From: Fagopyrum homotropicum
Taxonomy: Eukaryota > Streptophyta > Magnoliopsida > Caryophyllales > Polygonaceae
Reading direction: 5' to 3'
Assembly: GCA_033239125.1 (NCBI GenBank)
Contig: BSWB01000006.1
Coordinates: 34,030,001-34,094,000, forward strand
Length of the DNA stretch: 64,000 nucleotides
Positions 45,330 to 57,550 of the stretch are shown here, piece by piece. The position numbers and the translations under genes were made by a program. The notes beneath the pieces are model-generated. The model was not told the DNA's origin, searched no databases, and saw nothing but the letters and a program-made list of their open reading frames with translations. Position 1 is the stretch's first letter, and each line of letters starts with the position of its first letter.

Positions 45330-47458
45330 TGTAATAGCTAGGATTTCGAATTCTAATTAATGTTGATTAACTTAATCATTGATAGTAATTAACATATAAC
45401 TCGCGAAGACTTCGCAAGTGATGAGTAAGAGTCCCACCGTTATGTTCCTGGCGTAATTTTGGACGTTTGGGGAAATTTTTACTTTTTTCCCCGGGTAATT
45501 ATTTTTACCCTCCGGTGTTATTTGGAGCATTTGGGAGCTCCAATTAATAAAAATGCAGTTGAGAGAAATGATCAGGATATCGGATATGTCCTAGATATGA
45601 AATAACATGGAGAGGCAAAACGGCCAAAAGAGTCGCTATTTCGTTTCTTAACGGCTAAGAAAGACGGCTTAGGAATACACGTTTTCCGAGGCAGTTGTGG
45701 AATAATTACCCCTACAATATTCCAGATTTAATGTTCCAATCTCGAGAAGTTTGGAGAAAGAGGTTCGACCCGCCTTTGGATCGGTTAAAGGATAACTATC
45801 GACTTTACTAAAGGATAATTATCGTCTTCACTATAAATAGCGGAAAATCCTTTATTAATTCATTTCCTTTCACGTTTTCTCGTAAAAGCTCTGATTTCTC
45901 TCAACCTTCAAACTCAGATCTACTCTCCGTTTCTAATCCGATTTCAATTCCGTTTGAGTTTCTGGATTCCTCTCTTTATTCTCTTCATAACGGTACCGAG
46001 TTTCTGTATTTCCGAGTATATGGAGGGCTGGTCGAGCATATATGTCACCAGGACGGTTCCGTCGCTCAGATTCCGATGAATTTGATGATGTCCATGCGTA
46101 GCCTGCGTCGTTGTGATTCCGAATCTTCTTTCAGATCGTCAATCGGGTTAGTAACGAATAAGTTATGAATTTATTCGTTTTCCGTACTGCGATTTGGCCT
46201 AAATTGACTTTAGGCTTGTCAAATAGGACAATTAGAAATTCCATTATGGTCGTTATATTATTCTGGTGATTATGGGTTCTTGTTTGATGAAATCTGATGA
46301 CAGGGGGTTTAGAAATTGCCTGCGGGCAAAACGTTATTCTGGCGAAATCTAATTAATTAATTAAAGGTTAATTAATTAGATTAGGATTAAAATTGAGATT
46401 GAGGAATGTTGATTAGATACTACCTTGAGATTTGAGGAATTGTGAGTTATGCTGAGATATTGAGGTTTAGTTGGTTGTGAGGCTCATAGATTGAGTATGA
46501 TCCTTATGGATCCCTTTGGGTCTAGGTGTGACCCCTTTGATGAATAGAGGTTGATATATCTCTTTATGCCTTGTTTATAGGCCGTGTTATCCCTCCAGTG
46601 TAGAGGTGATCGTGGTTGAGTTTGTACGAGGTTGAGGTAAGTCCGTAGGACTTACTTAGCTACCATCCCTATATTGGGTGTTTGCATGAGTGGTGTGTGC
46701 TTTATATGTTTGCTATGATATCATGAGTTGTCGTTTTTATCGACCTATGTTCTATTGACTGCCCCACTGCGTGGCTGTGATAACCTTTCCCTTTCATCCC
46801 GCCGTGGAGTCTGGGAGGTTCTCTGATGTCGGGCCAGACTGGTTTACAGGAAGGGCGCAATCCACTCCCATAGGGTACACGGATTGTGTGACCGATACTC
46901 GTACAGCTGGACATTGTACTCAGAGGCGGGGATGTATCGGTCCTCGTGTCACATACTTTCATCTATCTATATATATACGGTTTTTGAGTGAATGGTTATT
47001 ATATAAAGATAATAAATGGGTAAATGTGTGATAGCATGCTGATGTGTTTATCTTTCATGATTGTGCTTGTGCTTATGCATTACCTCATATATGTATGGTT
47101 AGCTAACGGTTTCATACCGTGTTGTAGATGTTTACAGGTTAGGCGCTACTGGGTGATCTGGCAGGGTGACAGGCCGAGGACTCTCGTACATTAGGTGGTT
47201 GGTTTGGGGTTGTTGTGTTTCCCCTCATGCGTGAGGATGATCTTTTGTACCTCCTATGTGAGGATGTCGTTTTATATACTCGGCTATGTTGTTGTTTACT
47301 TTGGGTCGTACAGTTTATACTGTTTTATGTATTTGTTTTATATCTGTCAGTGCCATGTTGTAAGGTCCAGTGAACTTGTTGTCAGGCTAGGGTCAGGATC
47401 CATTGTGAGATCCTAGCCCAATGTGGCATCCCGAGTCCCGCGGATTCGGGGTGTTACA
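45330..47458 (+). repeat. Element F 5' LTR
   Basis: TGTAATAGCT to GGGGTGTTACA. The outer parts match element B's LTRs. The central promoter part differs and includes a clear TATA box and a doubled AAAGGATAA(C/T)TATCG just upstream (about 45787 and 45811). Confidence 0.95.
45832..45839 (+). promoter_or_regulatory. TATA box of element F LTR
   Basis: TATAAATA in CACTATAAATAGCGG, followed by a C/T-rich leader, as expected for the U3 to R transition. The same box occurs at 52980-52987 in the 3' LTR. Confidence 0.7.
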
Positions 47459-47462
47459 GAGT

Positions 47463-47474
47463 TGGTATCAGAGC
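47463..47474 (+). other. Element F primer-binding site (initiator tRNA-Met)
   Basis: TGGTATCAGAGC four bases after the LTR. Confidence 0.95.
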
Positions 47475-47855
47475 CCAGGTTGACAACAATGGCACTTGCT
47501 ACCTGCAATGAGGTTTGATAGGTAAAATAAACAGAGCCCACATGGGATCTGACGTTTTCAAAGGTTTTGGTTTTAAGTGTGGTTTTGGGATAGAATGTAC
47601 GAGAAGTCGTCACCTCTGCCATGGATCTCTGCAGCGTAGATATGTATATATATCTGTGTGTGCTATGGATTATGTGGATTTATTATATACATATCGATAC
47701 CTATGGCATATATATAGCCTTATAAGATTAGGTGCGTATATCCTACAGATGACTCAGACTAGAGTAGTATCTGTAGTGGGATGAGGTAGGGGTACACCCC
47801 CCCTCTTCCTCCAGTGGTGATAAGTTAGGGACCAGTTTCCGCTGTTGTTTCGCCT

Positions 47856-48515
47856 ATGACAGAGAACGAGTTTGAAGAGGTTGATCGTGTCTCCATGAGT
47901 AGATCCGAGTTTCAAGAATATATGTAACAAGTATATGAAGCGGTGATAGCGGGTAGATCCACACCGGATTTACCAACAATTGTGAGATCAACTGAAGCTT
48001 CTGGATCCGGAAAGAAGCAATGGACTGAATCAGTTACTGGAGAAGCAAAGATGATGAATGGGGAACCAAGTCCGATATCGGGACAATCTAGTGATCCTTT
48101 GGCCATGAAGATGACTGGAAGGAACTATAGTGTTTTAATTGCGTGGAAGTTGGGACACTAGCGAGTTGTGTGCCCAAAGGCGCCCATCATATGCTTTACG
48201 TGTGGTAAAGCAGGGTATAGAGCGAAGTTTTGTCGACAGGGCAAGGCGTTGCCTTTACAAGTTCCCTCTCGGAATAAGATCATTCAAGGTGGACGACGAA
48301 GATTGAGTTACCCTTTAGTTGCAGAGGTTGCAAGAATGAGACAATTATGTTACAATTGTGGCTATCCAGATCATTTGCGTTTTGTGTGCCCTTTGGCACC
48401 GATAGCTTGTTTCATATGTGGTGAACTAGGCCACCTTTTTGTCAGCACGGTGGTGTTTCTTCCCAGCAAGACCTTCCTCTTTCCGGTGTTGAAAGAGTGG
48501 AAGTGGAGGCTATAG
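47856..48515 (+). pseudogene. gag: Element F gag with zinc knuckles
   Basis: Starts ATGACAGAGAACGAG (MTENEFEEVDR). A TAA near 47925 closes the N-terminus. The first knuckle has the same extra base as element B, plus a stop. In the second the His is Tyr (CFTCGKAGYRAKFC). CYNCGYPDHLRFVC is intact and the last box is incomplete. Confidence 0.8.
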
Positions 48516-51500
48516 TGATGACCTCACTGATACCTGAGGAGCATGGATCTGACATTGAGTGATGATATGTAGAGGAGCTACGAGCGTTAGCTGTTATAGG
48601 TACCATTCTCGTTAATGGTTTGCCTGGTAGAGTTTTGCTTGTTGTGAGTGCTATGCACTTCTTGTCTTTCGATGCATGCGTTAATGGTTGATCTTTGATA
48701 TATAGTAGAAGGTGGACTTTCCTTTACAGGATTACCAGTTAGCGGTCTGAGGTACCCGCGAGATATGTGTTTGTTCCCTTATTCCGGGACTTGTGTATGG
48801 CTTGTAGACTTCTTTGTCATGTTGTAGGTGCATGAGGAAGTCATTATGTGTATAGATTGTATGAATAGATATCATGCAGTTATATCTTCTAAGGTTAAGA
48901 CCTTTGAAGAGACGGGTTTGCCATCAAGATTGTACGAGCAGCGAGCTGATAGCACAGGAATGTGACGCCTTCTAGTGTTAATACCATGAAGGAGGGAGAT
49001 AGTCCAACATTGGAAAGTATTCTAGTTGTTTATGAGTTTATAGACGTGTTACTGAACCGTCTAGTTGCCACCTCAGCGGAGTGTGGACATTGTTATCGAG
49101 TTGAAGTATGATACAAGATTGAATGGGAAAGCCACACTTTATGGTGCTTGTTGAGATATTGTACTAATAACTTGAAAAGTTGACTAAAACGGGCTTTTTT
49201 TACCCTAGTGGGTTTCATGTTCCGTATTGACGACCTGATGAGTTAGCTTCAAGAAGCAATTGTGTTTTCAGGATTCCTTTGTGCTCAAGATATCCCTAGT
49301 CATGGATGAGAGAGCAGCATGTGTATGAGATAGTATCCCATACCGTTATGGACACTACGAGTTTGTAGTGATGCCATTTGGGTTGACGATTGTTTTGGTA
49401 GTTTTTATGGAGTTGATGAATGGTATCTTCATCGACTTCCTTGATTATTTGGTGGTGGACTTCATGGATGACATGTCGGTATACTCTCATACCAGAGAAT
49501 AGTAGACCGATCGTCTGAGGACCATTTTGCAGATTTCGAGAGATAGAGGGTTGTATGCTACGCTCTCTAAGTGTAAGTTGAGATGCCAGTGGTAGCCTTT
49601 TTAGGCCATGTTGTCTTCGCCAGTGGAATCATGGTTGACCTGACGAGAATTAAGTATGTTGTAACATGGGAGATACTGATGAACATTAAGGAATACGTAG
49701 TTTTCTCGGCTCAACCGATTGCTATCAATGCTTTGACGAAGGATTTTATATGATTATGTATTCATTTGCGAGTCTTTTGAGAAGAACACCATAACTACGT
49801 GATGAAAGCAGTGTGTCTATGTTCTGAAGAGTTGAGGAGGTATTTGACCTCTGCTTCCATTCTGTTGTAGTTAGAAGATTTTTGGGATCCCGTGATTTAC
49901 GGAGATACATCCCAGCTAAGTCTGATATGTGTATTACTACAGAGGAGTAGGGTTATTGATATGTGTGTTTACAGCTGAGAAAGTATGATGAGAACTACCC
50001 GACTCACGATTTAGAGTTAGTAGTGGTAGTTCAAGCCTTTAAGTTTTGAAGACCATACTGGTGTGATCTTCATGTCGGATTTCTATAGATCATAGAAATC
50101 TGAAGTATATTATATGCAACAGGGGTTGAATAACCACCAGTGTTAAGAGCTTAAGTTGATCAAGACTTTGACTTGAAGATTTCATATCATTCAGAGAAGT
50201 TGAACGTTGTTTCCAATAACTTGAATGGAAAGACGCTCCAAGAGAAGATGATTGTGAGACTGATAGTTCAACCTCAACTTCAGAGAGATCTAGCTTGGCT
50301 AGAGTTGGACAATCAGTTCCTTGATGAGGATACCCTGTTATACCTCAGAGGTTCTACCTGGTCTGTTGGATGAGGTCCAACAGAAGCAGGAGACCTGCCG
50401 GGCCTTGACAAGGTTTAGAGAAAGGATGTCTCGTACTGAGGCACCATAGTTCTCCATAGGAGTAGATGGACTGATGAAGAGTCATGACCACTTTTGTGTA
50501 CCTGCTGATGCAGATGGAGACAGAGAACATTACGGTATACCCACTGTACGCCTTATTCAGTACATTCAGGTACAAGTAACATGGACCACGAGATGAGACG
50601 ATTATATTGTATGAAGCCGATATAGCCAGATTTGTGATACAGTGTGTGACCTGTTAGCAAGTCTAGATAGAGTATTTCCGATCTAGAGATAAGCCCCACC
50701 CACTACCAGTGCAGTAGTAGAATTTGGGAGGACATCTCTATGGACTTTTTATGGGATTGTGACCCAGTAGAAGATTTATGTTATCTGGATTGTTGGTAAC
50801 AAATTAATGAAACTGACACGTTTCATTTCTATCAGAAGGACGTGGCTAGTGAATGAATTGGTTGAGTACACTAGACATATAGTGAGACTCCATGGTATAC
50901 CGAGAACGATCATTTCTGATCGAGATGGATGTTTTTACTTTGAGATTTTGGGGCAGCAGATTCAGACTGCTTTGGGGACGAGTTTGTACCTTATGACTAC
51001 ACTTCACCCCCTGACAGATGGTCAGTTAGAGAGGATCATCTAAATCTTAAAGATCTATTATAAGTTGTGAGTTGAATGGGAAACGTGGATGGTTGTATTA
51101 CCTTCCATTAATGAGTTTATTATATAACAATGAAGGACGTGCATCTTTCTGGGATGGCCCTATGAGGCAATATATATAGACATAGAAGTCGTATATCCTT
51201 ATGCTAGAAGTGATCTAGCAGTAGTAGTGGAATAACACCTAACCAGATTCAGGATTTTATAGTTCAAGGAACGTTGATTGAAGGAAGAATGCTGGTTGTA
51301 CAGAGTCGCCAGATATTATATATAGACAAGAGGCGTTAACCTCTAAAGTTCAAGCGAGAGTTCATGTCCGGCTGTAAGTATCTCAACTGCGAGACATTAG
51401 ACGTGTTAATATAGAAAGGGAACTGAGTTTCCAATATGATGGTTATTTGAGATCGACCAGTACGGAGAAGGTAGCATGATGTTTAGCTTTGCCTATGAGA

Positions 51501-51780
51501 TTAGAGGATATCCACCTAGTGTTTCATATGTCTCAACTGAGGAAGTATATACCAGACTCGAGACACCTTGTGAGTTACGATGATTTGATGGTTGAGTCCA
51601 ACCACACTTTTGTTGAGCATCCGATTACATTCTTGGAATGAGATATGAAACGCTTGCATTTGAAAGACATTCCCATATTGAGGATATGATGGTCGAGATG
51701 AAGACCTAAAGAGGTTATGTGAGAGACTGAGGATAGTGTCCTGAGGAACTATCCAGAGTATATGTTTAGACATACCCATT
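48516..51780 (+). pseudogene. pol: Element F pol, heavily degraded
   Basis: Remnants in order. RT at about 49345-49490: YGHYEFVVMPFGL and VDFMDDMSVYS, so the Asp-Asp site is still readable. RNase H near 49990-50045: THDLELVVVVQAF. Integrase at 50807-51043: TIISDRDG, ILGQQIQTALGT, LHPLTDGQLERII. Chromodomain-like tail at 51517-51770: VFHMSQLRKYIPDS to LRNYPEY, with several stops. The domain order RT, RNase H, integrase, chromodomain defines chromoviruses. Confidence 0.8.
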
Positions 51781-51909
51781 TGTGGGAGCACGAGTAGATC
51801 TTAGTGCTATCTTGATGAATGTTGTGCTTATGTGCTTATATGTCTTGATGTGTTATTCCATGCTAGTTGTGATGTGATTTATGATCTTAGTAGATCTTGA
51901 TGTGCTAGC

Positions 51910-52310
51910 GTGATGTATGTTATAGCTGGAGATGATTACTTCCTCCATGCTACCTGAGTATGATTATATTTATAGCTGGAGATGATTACTTCCTCCACGC
52001 TACCCGAGTATGATTATATTTATAGCTGGAGATGGTTCTTTCCTTCATGCTATTTGAGTGTGATTAGGATTCAGCTGGAGATGGTTCTTTCCTCCATGCT
52101 ACCTTGATGGACATAGTTTTAGTGGAGATGTGATTCCTCCATACGATATATATGATTATGGTTTGCTAGAGACGTATTTCCTCTATGCTTGTGATATGTT
52201 TGGGCTAGAGAGGTGCTTTCTCTATGCCTTGTGATGTGGTATGGCGAGAGACGTGATTCCTCTACGCCTTTGGGTAGCGTTATGACCCTTTTTTTTCTGG
52301 AGTTGATGAT
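51910..52310. repeat. Degenerate tandem repeat between pol and polypurine tract (element F)
   Basis: Eight or so units around AGCTGGAGATG then CTTCCTCCATGCTA. The first two are nearly identical and later units decay and shorten. Confidence 0.85.
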
Positions 52311-52440
52311 TCCTCCATGGTGACATTAAGTTATAGATTGTTATAGGTGATGAACTTTTGAACGGAGATGTGATACCTCCGATAGAAAGAGTGAGAGCTA
52401 TACCTCGGCGTATGGGTCCGAGAGGATTTGGGAATTGTTC

Positions 52441-52477
52441 AAGTTTCGGGACGAAACTTTTTTTAAGGGGGGTGTGA
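52441..52477 (+). other. Element F polypurine tract
   Basis: AAGTTTCGGGACGAAACT hairpin, T run, then TTAAGGGGGGTGTGA directly before the 3' LTR. Confidence 0.9.
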
Positions 52478-54606
52478 TGTAATAGCTAGGATTTCGAATT
52501 CTAATTAATGTTGATTAACTTAATCATTGATAGTAATTAACATATAACTCGCGAAGACTTCGCAAGTGATGAGTAAGAGTCCCACCGTTATGTTCCTGGC
52601 GTAATTTTGGACGTTTGGGGAAATTTTTACTTTTTTCCCCGGGTAATTATTTTTACCCTCCGGTGTTATTTGGAGCATTTGGGAGCTCCAATTAATAAAA
52701 ATGCAGTTGAGAGAAATGATCAGGATATCGGATATGTCCTAGATATGAAATAACATGGAGAGGCAAAACGGCCAAAAGAGTCGCTATTTCGTTTCTTAAC
52801 GGCTAAGAAAGACGGCTTAGGAATACACGTTTTCCGAGGCAGTTGTGGAATAATTACCCCTACAATATTCCAGATTTAATGTTCCAATCTCGAGAAGTTT
52901 GGAGAAAGAGGTTCGACCCGCCTTTGGATCGGTTAAAGGATAACTATCGACTTTACTAAAGGATAATTATCGTCTTCACTATAAATAGCGGAAAATCCTT
53001 TATTAATTCATTTCCTTTTACGTTTTCTCGTAAAAGCTCTGATTTCTCTCAACCTTCAAACTCAGATCTACTCTCCGTTTCTAATCCGATTTCAATTCCG
53101 TTTGAGTTTTTGGATTCCTCTCTTTATTCTCTTCATAACGGTACCGAGTTTCTGTATTTCCGAGTATATGGAGGGCTGGTCGAGCATATATGTCACCAGG
53201 ACGGTTCCGTCGCTCAGATTCCGATGAATTTGATGATGTCCATGCGTAGCCTGCGTCGTTGTGATTCCGAATCTTCTTTCAGATCGTCAATCGGGTTAGT
53301 AACGAATAAGTTATGAATTTATTCGTTTTCCGTACTGCGATTTGGCCTAAATTGACTTTAGGCTTGTCAAATAGGACAATTAGAAATTCCATTATGGTCG
53401 TTATATTATTCTGGTGATTATGGGTTCTTGTTTGATGAAATCTGATGACAGGGGGTTTAGAAATTGCCTGCGGGCAAAACGTTATTCTGGCGAAATCTAA
53501 TTAATTAATTAAAGGTTAATTAATTAGATTAGGATTAAAATTGAGATTGAGGAATGTTGATTAGATACTACCTTGAGATTTGAGGAATTGTGAGTTATGC
53601 TGAGATATTGAGGTTTAGTTGGTTGTGAGGCTCATAGATTGAGTATGATCCTTATGGATCCCTTTGGGTCTAGGTGTGACCCCTTTGATGAATAGAGGTT
53701 GATATATCTCTTTATGCCTTGTTTATAGGCCGTGTTATCCCTCCAGTGTAGAGGTGATCGTGGTTGAGTTTGTACGAGGTTGAGGTAAGTCCGTAGGACT
53801 TACTTAGCTACCATCCCTATATTGGGTGTTTGCATGAGTGGTGTGTGCTTTATATGTTTGCTATGATATCATGAGTTGTCGTTTTTATCGACCTATGTTC
53901 TATTGACTGCCCCACTGCGTGGCTGTGATAACCTTTCCCTTTCATCCCGCCGTGGAGTCTGGGAGGTTCTCTGATGTCGGGCCAGACTGGTTTACAGGAA
54001 GGGCGCAATCCACTCCCATAGGGTACACGGATTGTGTGACCGATACTCGTACAGCTGGACATTGTACTCAGAGGCGGGGATGTATCGGTCCTCGTGTCAC
54101 ATACTTTCATCTATCTATATATATACGGTTTTTGAGTGAATGGTTATTATATAAAGATAATAAATGGGTAAATGTGTGATAGCATGCTGATGTGTTTATC
54201 TTTCATGATTGTGCTTGTGCTTATGCATTACCTCATATATGTATGGTTAGCTAACGGTTTCATACCGTGTTGTAGATGTTTACAGGTTAGGCGCTACTGG
54301 GTGATCTGGCAGGGTGACAGGCCGAGGACTCTCGTACATTAGGTGGTTGGTTTGGGGTTGTTGTGTTTCCCCTCATGCGTGAGGATGATCTTTTGTACCT
54401 CCTATGTGAGGATGTCGTTTTATATACTCGGCTATGTTGTTGTTTACTTTGGGTCGTACAGTTTATACTGTTTTATGTATTTGTTTTATATCTGTCAGTG
54501 CCATGTTGTAAGGTCCAGTGAACTTGTTGTCAGGCTAGGGTCAGGATCCATTGTGAGATCCTAGCCCAATGTGGCATCCCGAGTCCCGCGGATTCGGGGT
54601 GTTACA
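52478..54606 (+). repeat. Element F 3' LTR
   Basis: Same length as the 5' LTR. Differences seen: C/T in CCTTT(C/T)ACG and in GAGTTT(C/T)TGG. Confidence 0.95.
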
Positions 54607-54851
54607 AAACAACATCCACAACAAATATTCATGCGCATGTGAAACTAAAGAGATCCATCACTCGAGCATTCTCTATAAATCAAAATATCATTATTGTAAT
54701 AAACTAAAGATGTCATAACAAAGGCATAAAATAACTGAAATACGAAATCAAAAAAGAGAAACTTCCAGTATGTGGTAAACCCATCACACGATGCCATGAA
54801 TTTTGTCTTCATATTTTCCAACTCCGATATGGAGACGTCCCGTAACGTCAA
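54607..54851 (-). pseudogene. AAA ATPase fragments, minus arm, R unit 4, right of element F
   Basis: Resumes at the duplicated AAACA and finishes the arm: DVSISELENMKTKFMASCDG, Trp of WDGF changed to Cys. Confidence 0.75.
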
Positions 54852-55136
54852 CCATAATAGGTTTCAAAAACGACAACAACATTTGAGTCCTACTTGAGGC
54901 CAACGACATCAAAGTTTAGAAACACAAATCACCAACCCAAAAGATATAAGGTAAAAGTTAGGAACAAGCTGTAGAGAAAATGAATTAGAAAAAATGATAA
55001 TCTAATCTCTATTTCTATTATTTTCTTACTTATTCAACCAGAATAATTCAAGCTAAATTAACTAAACTCTTACATAATTTAATTAAATCCAAACCATCTA
55101 CTCCGTATATATACTTTAATTAAACAAAATATTATT
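54852..55136. repeat. R unit 4b, spacer left of Pack-MULE-like insert
   Basis: Spacer of the unit that starts the second copy of the large duplicated module. Matches 17182-17310, with part of the spacer that copy 1 lacks. Confidence 0.85.
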
Positions 55137-55439
55137 GAAAAAATGAGGGAAATAGGGCTCCTAAAATTTTACTTTTGCAAAGTGGGCTCCTAGTATAATT
55201 TAGGCCTGCAAAAAAATTAATAGCTGTATTTGTGGGCTTCCCAAGAAAAGATGAATGGATGGATGGGCTGTCAAAAAAATTGAATATTAAATGACTGTTG
55301 GTATTATTTGTAGAGAAGAAAGGGAAAACATTCATTCTCTTTGTAAAGAGAGAGAAAACAGATCTAGAAAGGAACGAAAGAGAAGAAGGAGAAATAGAGG
55401 ATGAAACGGAGATCCGCCGGAGTTTCAACGACAGGGACC

Positions 55440-55985
55440 ACTGTTTCGCCGCCAGGACATTTGGCCACCAAGCCGACACCGAAGGGTGAGCGAGAGATCT
55501 AGGGTTTCCTTCGAGCGGGAGAAGGGCAAGCGAGAGATCTAGGGTTTCGCCGTCAAGGTTGACACGAGGAGGGGCTACGCCACTAGTACCACAAAGCCGG
55601 CGCCCACTTCTCCTTTCTTTACCCTCTCCCTCCGGTGAAGCAGGCGCACTTCTTCTGAAGCCGGCGCACTCCTTCTTCATCCGCTAAAGGCGGCGCCCAC
55701 TTCCCCTTCATTTGCGCCCTATTCTTCAACCTTACCCAAACCGCGCCCACTTCTCCTTTCTTTGCCCTCTTCTTCCTCCCCTGAAATCGCTTGGGAACGT
55801 TGTTTTAATGGCGGATCTCCCTTCCTTTTCTACTCAGATTCCGGCGCCCTCTTATAGTCTTGGGTTTACGCAGACTGTTATTGAAGCAGAGGAGCGTAGG
55901 ATGGCCGGCGAGACTTCGATGGCGGATGAAGCTAGGGTTTCCGTTGATACTAGGGTTACCCAATTGTATGCATACGTAGTTACTT
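55440..55985 (+). pseudogene. Gene-like block in the Pack-MULE-like insert, not recognised
   Basis: GC-rich compared with both flanks. A frame of about 60 codons begins at ATGGCGGATCTCCC (55808), MADLPSFSTQIPAPSYSLGF, and ends in repeat sequence near 55993. C-rich leader-like DNA precedes it. The pattern fits a captured 5' leader and first exon. A longer minus-strand frame over 55132-55680 is low in complexity and I do not take it as a gene. Confidence 0.4.
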
Positions 55986-56680
55986 TTTGGGTATGATAAT
56001 GTTCACTTATTTAGATTATATGAATATCTGTTGGAGTATATGATACGTGCTTACCTAAAAAATGCTTACCCAATTCCAATCATTTAGATTATATGGATAT
56101 GGATATGTGTATATTAGTGTTGGAGTATATGGATATGTGCTTACCCAATTGTATGCTTACCCAATTGTATGTTTACCCAAGTTCAGTTATTTAGATTATA
56201 TAGATATGTGTATATTAGTGTTGGAGTATATGGATACCCAAGAAGTTTGACATTACCCAGGAAGATGAGAAGTTTCAGATTATCCCGAAATACATTACCA
56301 ACGAATTTTGAGATTACCCAGAAATAGATTACCCAAGAAGTTTGACTGGTTTAGATTACCCCAAAATACATTACCCAGGAAGATGAGAAGTTTCAGGCTT
56401 TCAGCTTACCCCGAAATACATTACCCAAGAAGATGACAAGTTGGAGATTATCCATGGATACAAACAAACACTACTTACCCACAAATAGAAAATGTAAACA
56501 AGCACTGCTTACCCACAAATAGAACAGGAAGTTTCAGTGTTTTAGATTCACAAAAATAAAAGATGAGAAGTTTTAGATTACCCACAAATACATTACCCAG
56601 GAAGTTTGAGATTACCCAGAAATAGGAACAAACACTGCTTACCCAGATATAGAAGCTCAACAAGCAGTCCAAATTCCTGC
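55960..56680. repeat. TTACCCA-rich degenerate tandem repeats
   Basis: First ATTTAGATTATATGGATATG(T)G-type units (about 56020-56240), then units of 25-40 bp built on TTACCCAGGAAGATGAGAAG (about 56250-56640). The core TTACCC is not the plant telomere repeat on either strand. Confidence 0.8.
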
Positions 56681-56966
56681 GTTTCTATTGGAAGAAGAAA
56701 AGAGCTGCATATGGATACCCAGATATAAATTTACGTTTGAAAGGAGGGAAGAAGAAGGGACAATGGAGGGAAGAAGATGGGCTGGCTGAATTGATTGGTC
56801 TATTTTTCTGATTTTTTCTACATGTCACCCATCAAATCAGTCTAGATACCTATGTCCCTTACTTTTCTGATTTTTTCTACAATAGGAGCCCATTTTCTAA
56901 ATGAAATTATTAGAGACCCAAAATCCAAACTCTACATTGTAAAAGGCCTACATTGCAAATTCAGCC

Positions 56967-57550
56967 AATATTATTTTATACTCCTTTTTAAGGATTTATC
57001 TTGGAAATCTTGTTTGATTTGATTCATTATCGTTGTATCCGCATTGGTCTTTCTCTATATATTTTGAAGTCTATGTCGTATCGATGAAGCGTATATATAA
57101 TTTTTTTGAAATTGATCTTTTGTGAATTTGTAATGTAGGTCAAGTTGGAGGAGTTTATTACAAGTTCAACAACTTGGGAATATGGTTGACGCAATGAAGA
57201 TCTACCGGAGGGAAACAACTTTCTTTATTTATTTCTTAATCAAATCATCTTCCTCGTAAGAATTTTTCTTCCACGATCTACCTATAATACTCTAGGATCC
57301 ATTCTACTCGTGTTTGATTATTTATTTCTACGTTTGTGTGATTATTGGTGACATGTATACCCTTCTAATTTCTATAATTCAAATTTGCGATCATCATCAT
57401 CGTCGTCAATTCTTCCTTTTGTTTTTTCACATGCGTATAAGTAACTTTGATTGACATGATTCATTTTTGCGAAAGCTCTCTTGAGCAATCGATAATGTTC
57501 TTTAGAAAGACGAAGTTTCTTACAAAGAGGAATCAATTCACCACAATTAT
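56967..57550. repeat. R unit 4b, exon-like block and homeodomain-like fragment
   Basis: Continues from 55136: exon-like block from 57139, homeodomain-like fragment 57372-57545 (minus; LIPLCKKLRLSKEHYRLLKR), and stops at the second solo LTR exactly where copy 1 does. Confidence 0.85.

Larger units (their letters stand above)
45330..54606 (+). mobile_element. Element F: chromodomain-type LTR retrotransposon, sister of B
   Basis: 9277 bp. Both LTRs are 2129 bp (45330-47458 and 52478-54606) and nearly identical; I found two C/T differences. Target duplication AAACA (45325-45329 and 54607-54611) within an R palindrome arm. Primer site, gag remnant, pol remnants with chromodomain, tandem repeat and polypurine tract occur in the same order as in B. 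Recent by LTR similarity but coding-defective. Confidence 0.95.
55137..56966. mobile_element. Pack-MULE-like insertion
   Basis: 1.83 kb between perfect 9-bp repeats AATATTATT (55128-55136 and 56967-56975). Other R units and copy 1 show the empty site. Terminal inverted repeats are weak: both ends carry TTTGCAA(A/T)GT(G/A)GGC..C and GGGCTCCTA, but the outermost bases do not match well. A 9-bp duplication is the Mutator hallmark. No transposase. The interior has a genic GC-rich block and a TTACCCA-type repeat. Confidence 0.7.

Noticed and set aside
56250..56660. Interstitial telomere repeat (TTACCC-rich)
   Set aside because: Plant telomere repeat is TTTAGGG/CCCTAAA; TTACCC matches neither strand and sits in longer irregular units.
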